The notes under the pieces: generated by a model
Database searches by the model: none
The model's input: only the letters and a program-made list of their open reading frames with translations
Told to the model about the DNA's origin: nothing
From: an uncultured Prevotellaceae bacterium
GTDB lineage: Bacteria; Bacteroidota; Bacteroidia; Bacteroidales; Muribaculaceae
Length of the DNA: 64,000 bases
Assembly: GCA_946409635.1 (NCBI GenBank)
Contig: CAMJXD010000003.1
Span: 97,247-161,246, forward strand
Reading direction: 5' to 3'
Part shown: piece by piece, positions 57,613 through 64,000 of the stretch
Position numbering within the stretch: position 1 is the first letter of the stretch
Layout of the letters: the number at the start of each line of letters is the position of its first letter
Made by a program: the position numbers and the translations under genes

Positions 57613-58281
57613 GTTTTCATTTTTGATGCCATACTTAGTATAAGAACTGGATGCTAATGATTGGTAGCAAATAATGTAAAAAGGGTAGACTGCTACAACA
57701 AAACTGTAACAGCATAGTCCGTTTTGGGGTATTGTATTTTCATCTGCGGGTGGCACAGCACGCTCCGATTATCCTGTCAATGGTTTGCTTTTCACCCCAA
57801 GTGTAAAAAAATACTTCGTTATTCATTGGTAACGAGCGAATAGTAAATTTTCTACTCCCTGATTAGCAATCATCATTAATTGCGTAACACGACAAAACGG
57901 CCGTAATTGATTCATCCTGGTACCTGTAACAATATGCTCTGTTATTCCATAGATACAGCATTTAATGGTTTGACTTATCCAGATTGAGAGCTGTACGGTT
58001 TTGCACATATAGTTAATGGAAACTTTGTAGATTGAAAGCGTTGAATCTTCCCACGCAGGATTTGGCAATTCTCATTTGTCTAATGCCGAATGAACAAATT
58101 ATTCGTTGGGAAATGCTGCAATATCGTTGTTGTTCGTTAGAAAAAGTGTGTCGAGGTTTCATTAATTCATTGAATACAAACCAGATGAATGCAGCTATAT
58201 CGTCTTCAGCTATTTAGGACAATAACACAAAAGATAAAGAAATTTAAAATCCGTATTAAAAGCCAGCTCAACGGATTAGAA

Positions 58282-59295
58282 TCAATAGTATATGATATGA
58301 CGGTCATAACTCAAGGTGCCGAAGATGCCCCATCCATTGACGATGTTGCTGTATAAGCCAATAGGATTCATATATACATCATCGGTGGAGATGCGAAACA
58401 CCTGATAGGATTTCAAGAAATAGTACAGGTCTTGGCTGATTGTTTCAAGTTCAACAATCACGCGAGGATTGTCGCAGTATCTTTTCCGAGATTCAACTGT
58501 AAAGGTGTAACTCTGGCCATTAAACAAGTGATCATCGAACACGTTGCTGAATCCCGCTTTCCAATCGCCAAAGGGTTTAGTCAATTGGTTGTCGGCAAAA
58601 ATGATATCATCTGAGTCAAAGACATCACAAAGCGAATAAAACCGACGAGTGATTGAGCCAACAATTACTTCTTCTCCCTCAGCGACACCGCGCACTTTCA
58701 GTCGGTAGAAGTTGTGTTCCCCAACAGGGTCGTTTAGACGCATTGTTATCAACATCACAGAATCGACCCCATATTTGAATAACGGATTTACCATTATCGT
58801 GGAACCATCATAGCCATTCTCTTTATAAACCACTTCAGTTTTGACTATCTCTACTTTCTGAGCTTTCTCAACTTTGGCTGTAGCACTGATGGCCTTATAT
58901 CCCGCAGCATTGACTGTTATGGCAATATTGTCGCCCTCCTTTGGTATGTAATCGCAAACGTAAACATAGGGTTTTGTTTCATCGTAATGCAAGGAATATT
59001 TGTCGGCACCATTTACGATTACTTCGGCAGTAGCATCTTTTATCACGATCTCAGAACGATAGAGGGAATCAATTTCGCTGTAGTACTCCGAGTAGTGAGA
59101 GTAAATGACAACCGGGTTGTCGTTCACGCTGAACGAACGCGAAACTCTCAAAGTAAAGGGCTCTCCGGGCATAACGAGGGAATAAATCGCTATGCCGCTT
59201 TCATATTGACTGTTGAAGTCAATGTCTTTCTCGCAACTCGTCAAAAAGACGACCAAAGTGGCAAGAATAATTATTGTTGATTTCAATTCATTCAT
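58282..59295 (-). CDS. DUF4249-like outer-membrane lipoprotein
   Basis: Lipobox LVVFLTSCEKDIDF; adjacent to a TonB receptor as usual for this family. Confidence 0.78.
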   Translation of the reverse strand: MNELKSTIIILATLVVFLTSCEKDIDFNSQYESGIAIYSLVMPGEPFTLRVSRSFSVNDNPVVIYSHYSEYYSEIDSLYRSEIVIKDATAEVIVNGADKYSLHYDETKPYVYVCDYIPKEGDNIAITVNAAGYKAISATAKVEKAQKVEIVKTEVVYKENGYDGSTIMVNPLFKYGVDSVMLITMRLNDPVGEHNFYRLKVRGVAEGEEVIVGSITRRFYSLCDVFDSDDIIFADNQLTKPFGDWKAGFSNVFDDHLFNGQSYTFTVESRKRYCDNPRVIVELETISQDLYYFLKSYQVFRISTDDVYMNPIGLYSNIVNGWGIFGTLSYDRHIIYY

Positions 59296-59298
59296 GGA

Positions 59299-61731
59299 CT
59301 AAAACTTTTGGGTGAAACTGATTGACGGCATAAATGGGAAAGGACATATACCTTTTAAGACGGCTTTATTATCCCTGTAACCGATATACACATTGCTAAC
59401 GTTGTAATGATTATAGACATTATAGATGCCGAGGCCTATCACGCTTTCACCAAGTCGGTGCTTGATGGACAAGTTGGCATTGACGTCAAGATGGTGTGAA
59501 TCGGGAAGTTTATAATCGTTGATATTTCTAAATGAATGGAAAGGCTGCACGTCTCCTGCCGGGCTACCCAATCGGGTATCAATCCCGATATCGCCTAAAA
59601 CAGTTGTCCAATTTTCTATGTAAAACAAGACCTCTCCATAAGCTACCACAGGATAACGACCGACAAATTCATATATACTTTGACCATAGGTGATGCCATA
59701 CGGCACTGTGCCGCGACGGCCAGACTGATAACTCCAAGCGGCGCTAAAGTCCAGCCCCAATTTCTTGGACAATGCGAAATGATGCATCACATTGACAGAG
59801 AAATTGTGTCGGTGGTCAGTTGATGCATAGAACTCTAGACCGCCATTGATTTCATTGCCGGGGCGGTCAAAAGTACGAAGTGCTTTAGACCATGTGTAAC
59901 TCAACCAACCAGTAGTGTTGCCAACCTTTCTCTCGACAAGCACCTCAAAGCCGAAACTACGCCCCTTGCCAATGGCTACTATATCCTGCCAGTTGCGGGC
60001 GGTGATGAAATAAGATGCGCCATTACGGTATTCAAGCACATTGTCAATGGTCTTGTAATAACCCTCTACAGCAAAGGTGATCCCCTTCCACTCATAGTTT
60101 ATTCCCAAACCATAGAGATTGCTTTTCATCAGTGGAACATCTTTTGTTATCGGCACCCAGATGTCACTGGGCATGATTAGGTTGTTTGTAACCAACCGGT
60201 GAATACCCTGAGTCATATTGGAATAGGAGACTTTGAGTGATAAGTGGTTACTAAACAGATACCGTAACGATACTCGCGGTTCGAGGGCAAGATAGGATCT
60301 GTCGGTGACGAAATATGAACTTAGACGCAGTCCATAGTTGAGTTTGAGATTGTGAAATAGCGAGAAGTCGTCCTCAGCATATAACGCGAGATTGTTGATG
60401 TTCATTTCCTCACCACTGGTGTAGTCGATATATTCACTTGTCTCATCATATTTCGGGTTATATAATGATTCATCGCCATCATAGTTCAAGCCGCCACGGT
60501 AGCGTTGAATCGTGGCATCCTTGAAAACCGAAGTGTTTGGATTGAGCCACTGCTTGGATAGCTTGAGACCATAGCGCAACCAATGGTCTTCATTTGCTTG
60601 CCACGAAGCATCAAATGTCAATGCCAAGTCTTTGATTCCCGAATGTGAGGTGATACGGCTCGTTTCTTCATGGTTATAGTACAAACGGTATAGGTCGGTG
60701 ATTTTGTCGTCAATCCTATTACTGATCGACATATCATACTCATATTGGCTATAGTTCAGATTGATGTTCAAGCGGTGGCTTTCGTTGACAAACGATGTAA
60801 AATAGAGGCTCGAAAGCAGATTGTTCCACCGGCTCTCGTTGCTGCTTGCACGGTAATCATCCTCCTTGTATTGCTTTTCGGTCAAGATATCAACTCTGCC
60901 TATGGTGCTTTCACTGCGGCGGCTATCAGTGGGTGATTCATTGTCAATGTCCTCCCCATAGTAGAATACCGCTGAGAGGCGGTTACGGTCGTTGAACCGG
61001 TGTACGACCTTAGCAGTGATGTCATAGTAGCGCATATTGCTATAAGGCTGCAACGCTTCGGGTCGGTCATAGAAGTGCTTCAACACTGGCTTGGCAATCA
61101 AGTCAAAATAGGACAGGCGGGCCGCCACATTGAAAGATGTGTGCCCTTTCCAGATGGGGCCTTCGACCTGAATGCGGCTAGACAATGTTCCCAGACTTAA
61201 CAGACCGTGATAACGATTATAGTCGCCCTCCTTGATACCCACGTCAATTACGCTTGACAGGCGCGAGCCATAGCGGGCAGGAAAAGCACCTCGATAGAAG
61301 TTGATGCTCTGCACCATATCTGGATTGATCGCCCCGACATACCCTCGCATGTGTTCGGCATTGTAGATGGCCGAACCGTCAAGGGTGATGTAGTTTTGGT
61401 CGTAATCACCTCCACGTACAAAAATCCCTGCACTGCCTTCAGTGCCCGACTGAACACCAGGGAGTTTCTGGATGGACTTGAGCACATCAGGCTCGCCCAA
61501 GAACACGGGGACAGACATGATTTGCTCCTTGTTGAGTGTTACGGCACTCATCTGAGATGAAGCCACACCGAAGTTGTTGCGGCTGCCATAGACCACCACA
61601 TTCTCGAGATGCACGCCACGAGATAATGTGCTGCTATCATTATTAAGGGCGACTGTTGTCGTGTCAACCGAGGCCGCCCCTAATGGTAACGCGCACATTG
61701 TCAGAAAAAACAATAATGCGGCATTTTTCAT
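59299..61731 (-). CDS. TonB-dependent receptor
   Basis: Plug domain VPVFLGEPDVLKSIQKLPGVQSGTEGSAGIFVRGGDYDQNYITLDGSAIYN; beta-barrel; terminal Phe. Confidence 0.92.
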   Translation of the reverse strand: MKNAALLFFLTMCALPLGAASVDTTTVALNNDSSTLSRGVHLENVVVYGSRNNFGVASSQMSAVTLNKEQIMSVPVFLGEPDVLKSIQKLPGVQSGTEGSAGIFVRGGDYDQNYITLDGSAIYNAEHMRGYVGAINPDMVQSINFYRGAFPARYGSRLSSVIDVGIKEGDYNRYHGLLSLGTLSSRIQVEGPIWKGHTSFNVAARLSYFDLIAKPVLKHFYDRPEALQPYSNMRYYDITAKVVHRFNDRNRLSAVFYYGEDIDNESPTDSRRSESTIGRVDILTEKQYKEDDYRASSNESRWNNLLSSLYFTSFVNESHRLNINLNYSQYEYDMSISNRIDDKITDLYRLYYNHEETSRITSHSGIKDLALTFDASWQANEDHWLRYGLKLSKQWLNPNTSVFKDATIQRYRGGLNYDGDESLYNPKYDETSEYIDYTSGEEMNINNLALYAEDDFSLFHNLKLNYGLRLSSYFVTDRSYLALEPRVSLRYLFSNHLSLKVSYSNMTQGIHRLVTNNLIMPSDIWVPITKDVPLMKSNLYGLGINYEWKGITFAVEGYYKTIDNVLEYRNGASYFITARNWQDIVAIGKGRSFGFEVLVERKVGNTTGWLSYTWSKALRTFDRPGNEINGGLEFYASTDHRHNFSVNVMHHFALSKKLGLDFSAAWSYQSGRRGTVPYGITYGQSIYEFVGRYPVVAYGEVLFYIENWTTVLGDIGIDTRLGSPAGDVQPFHSFRNINDYKLPDSHHLDVNANLSIKHRLGESVIGLGIYNVYNHYNVSNVYIGYRDNKAVLKGICPFPFMPSISFTQKF

Positions 61732-61734
61732 ACG

Positions 61735-62289
61735 CTAATTTGCCATTTTAGCTTTCCAAACCATTCGTACGTAGAGAGAGTTTGTCAAGTAACCATCAAC
61801 ATCCCAACTGAGTTTTCTGTCCATGACAATTCTTCCGTAAGATTGAGTCAAGTCAAGTGCAACAACCGTAAGGGTTTCATCAGGATAATAGGAACCCGAT
61901 ATTGGATCATGTCGCATACTTACAGTGATCTGTTTTCCAGACACGCTCATGTCACGTAATCTTGCAGATTCAATTGGAAAGTCAAATTCAATAGTCATGT
62001 CAGTATGCATGAGAATGGGCATCGCGCTGATGTCAGTTTTGTTCGAGATTGTTTTATTGTCATAATAAAAACAATAATCTCGCTCCCATTCATAAGTGGT
62101 TAGGGCATTGATCAAGTCATTTTGGGTATAATTCAGATTTGCTTCAACAAGCAAACCGTTCTCCAAAAACACTTTCCCATTGCCATCCTGCACACGAGTT
62201 ACTGCATTAGGATCATCCGGCTCGTCATGGCCACACGATGATAACGCGAAAGCCATCAAAAACAAAATAATAATGATATTTGCTTTCAT
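61735..62289 (-). CDS. Hypothetical lipoprotein
   Basis: Lipobox MAFALSSCGHDEPDDPN. Confidence 0.65.
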   Translation of the reverse strand: MKANIIIILFLMAFALSSCGHDEPDDPNAVTRVQDGNGKVFLENGLLVEANLNYTQNDLINALTTYEWERDYCFYYDNKTISNKTDISAMPILMHTDMTIEFDFPIESARLRDMSVSGKQITVSMRHDPISGSYYPDETLTVVALDLTQSYGRIVMDRKLSWDVDGYLTNSLYVRMVWKAKMAN

Positions 62290-62299
62290 AGTTAAAACT

Positions 62300-63118
62300 T
62301 TATTGAGTTACAACAGGTTCAAACCAATACGACCCTAAAAGTTCATTGAATTGGTTGTAGAAATTTAGGTACATTTCATAAATGCCAGCGCGTGTGAAAG
62401 TCACATTGACACCATTGCTGAAAGTGTTGTTAACAACGGCATAACCTTCTTCAATAGCATCATCGCCTTTAGCAGTCTCAATGGAGCAAACCATCGTAAT
62501 AGTACTTGACGAAGACATTACTGCACAGTAATTTGCTGCAACATTTCGTCCTATAGAACCGATTCCATTACTACAAGTAATAAAACCTGTCGTCGGGGTA
62601 GGCACTATATGTTTGTAGTACTTACGATAACTCATATTTAAATATGGTCCATAGGAGGGAGCATGTCGCATTAAAGGAGCCGATCCCCATTTAGACTCGT
62701 ACATTCCTGTAACCGTCGGAGAAACAATAGCAGAGTGATCGCTTAAATAGTAAAAAACCTTAACGGCATTCGCCTCTGTTGTCTCTGAATAATAATCATT
62801 AGTCCAATATTTTGATAAGTTTGCTTGACCTGATGCAGTAAATTGATTAATCCAGCAAACGGTGGTGCCACCATCTGATAGATTCCATGCATAGCTATGG
62901 CAGTTGTAGGTTGAAGTCGCATCAGCCAAGAGTGTAGCCAATGGGAAATCCTCACAACATTCATCGTTAATTTCTTGTATTTCAGTTTCGCTATACCATT
63001 CGTCTCTAATGATTACTTCAATTGCTTGTCCGCCCTTAGTATAGATTGTGGAGTACGTGTCTGCATATGCTGATGCACAACAAACGATTAATAATATATA
63101 ATAAACTAGTTGCTTCAT
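62300..63118 (-). CDS. Secreted protein with Cys/His motif (possible CHAP/NlpC-like peptidase)
   Basis: Signal peptide MKQLVYYILLIVCCASAYA; STYNCHSYAWNLSDGG and YLSDHSAIVSP motifs. Confidence 0.55.
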   Translation of the reverse strand: MKQLVYYILLIVCCASAYADTYSTIYTKGGQAIEVIIRDEWYSETEIQEINDECCEDFPLATLLADATSTYNCHSYAWNLSDGGTTVCWINQFTASGQANLSKYWTNDYYSETTEANAVKVFYYLSDHSAIVSPTVTGMYESKWGSAPLMRHAPSYGPYLNMSYRKYYKHIVPTPTTGFITCSNGIGSIGRNVAANYCAVMSSSSTITMVCSIETAKGDDAIEEGYAVVNNTFSNGVNVTFTRAGIYEMYLNFYNQFNELLGSYWFEPVVTQ

Positions 63119-63128
63119 AGTTCTATGC

Positions 63129-63869
63129 CTATTTTGAAATAATTGTTGATACAGTAGTATAAACTTGTGGGTCTTGCTCTTTACCACCAGACAAGACAAA
63201 CGCTTTTAGGACTTTTTCGTCCTCTTGTGATAGATTTCCTCTTTCAATCGCTATTTGCGAATTTATAAGAAGAGAGCGACTTATTGAATGCATTTTTTTG
63301 ACGGGTTGTGCCAATTTCATATCAAGAACTTCATTTGAGATACGTTCCAAATACATAAGATTAGAACCCTCATATAAATCCGGCAACTCCTTTGACGCCA
63401 AATACAGTTCAATAAATCCTATATAGGTGAATTTTGAGAAGTTTTTACGTCTTAGGTGTTGAGCCTTTGTATTGAAATTGACATCTGAGTAGAAATCAAT
63501 AACCTTTTCGGGTGCATCGCTTCGTCTCTTCAGTTCTTGAAAACCATTGAAGTTTTCAAAAACCACCTTTGCTCCGTCTAACTCGTTATCGTAAGCGAAA
63601 TAGATTGAATGTAAAGGGTGGCTCATACAGACTTCAATAAGTTCATCTGTAGACATAGAAGAAAGCTTGACTTCAGGAATTTGGCATGCTTCAAGCATCT
63701 CCTCTAAGGACTGATATGTTCTCCAGTTGGCTGGAGATGTAATCGAATCAAACGAGAAGGTAACATTGGAAGCGCCCAAAATTGCTTGATGATTTTCCTC
63801 ATTCAGGATTTCGTCTGAACAAGAGCAAACCATCAAAAGTACTACGAATAATAAAAATAGTTGTTTCAT
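63129..63869 (-). CDS. Hypothetical lipoprotein
   Basis: Lipobox LLMVCSCSDEILNEE. Confidence 0.6.
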   Translation of the reverse strand: MKQLFLLFVVLLMVCSCSDEILNEENHQAILGASNVTFSFDSITSPANWRTYQSLEEMLEACQIPEVKLSSMSTDELIEVCMSHPLHSIYFAYDNELDGAKVVFENFNGFQELKRRSDAPEKVIDFYSDVNFNTKAQHLRRKNFSKFTYIGFIELYLASKELPDLYEGSNLMYLERISNEVLDMKLAQPVKKMHSISRSLLINSQIAIERGNLSQEDEKVLKAFVLSGGKEQDPQVYTTVSTIISK

Positions 63870-64000
63870 ATAGAAAGAATATAACAGTTATAATTTTGTC
63901 ATTAATAACAGCATTGATTATTCATTCTGTAATCAGATGATCATCATAATTCAAGTATTCCGTAGAAGGAATGGTTCGCCGACGAGATCCTTATGACATA

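Noticed and set aside
58032-58217. 61-aa ORF in the gap after the TIR operon
   Set aside because: No recognisable domain and weak context; not supported as a gene.

Overview
A Bacteroidota-type window, probably a gut Bacteroidales. Support: dockerin and InlB-like surface proteins, Bacteroidetes -33/-7 promoters (TTG-N19-TAnnTTTG), and TonB/DUF4249 gene pairs. About 1-39 kb is high-GC chromosomal backbone: surface and TPR proteins, PpiD, SufE, two POT transporters, Hpt, Adk, YihY, Nnr, CotH, PepT, an LRR protein, SPFH, three tandem secreted nucleases, MnmE, tRNA-Leu and tRNA-Lys. At about 39.1 kb, directly downstream of mnmE, composition falls and an integrated mobilizable element begins: a multi-HTH protein, tyrosine integrase, excisionase-like HTH protein, TopB, a degenerate resolvase, a MobV relaxase with an oriT-like region, an OmpA-like protein and a DUF2493/SLOG protein. 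A decayed IS982-family transposase follows. Next is a three-gene overlapping operon encoding TIR, (TIR-like)-TIR-SLOG and ThsB-like TIR proteins (54.5-57.6 kb). This Thoeris-like candidate defence system is the most interesting locus. Other highlights are a RAYT transposase fused to a DprA/SLOG-like domain and flanked by two REP-like hairpins, an in-frame amber stop splitting a giant surface protein, and a 34-bp perfect inverted repeat. All assignments come from reading the sequence and ORF translations; no database search was run.
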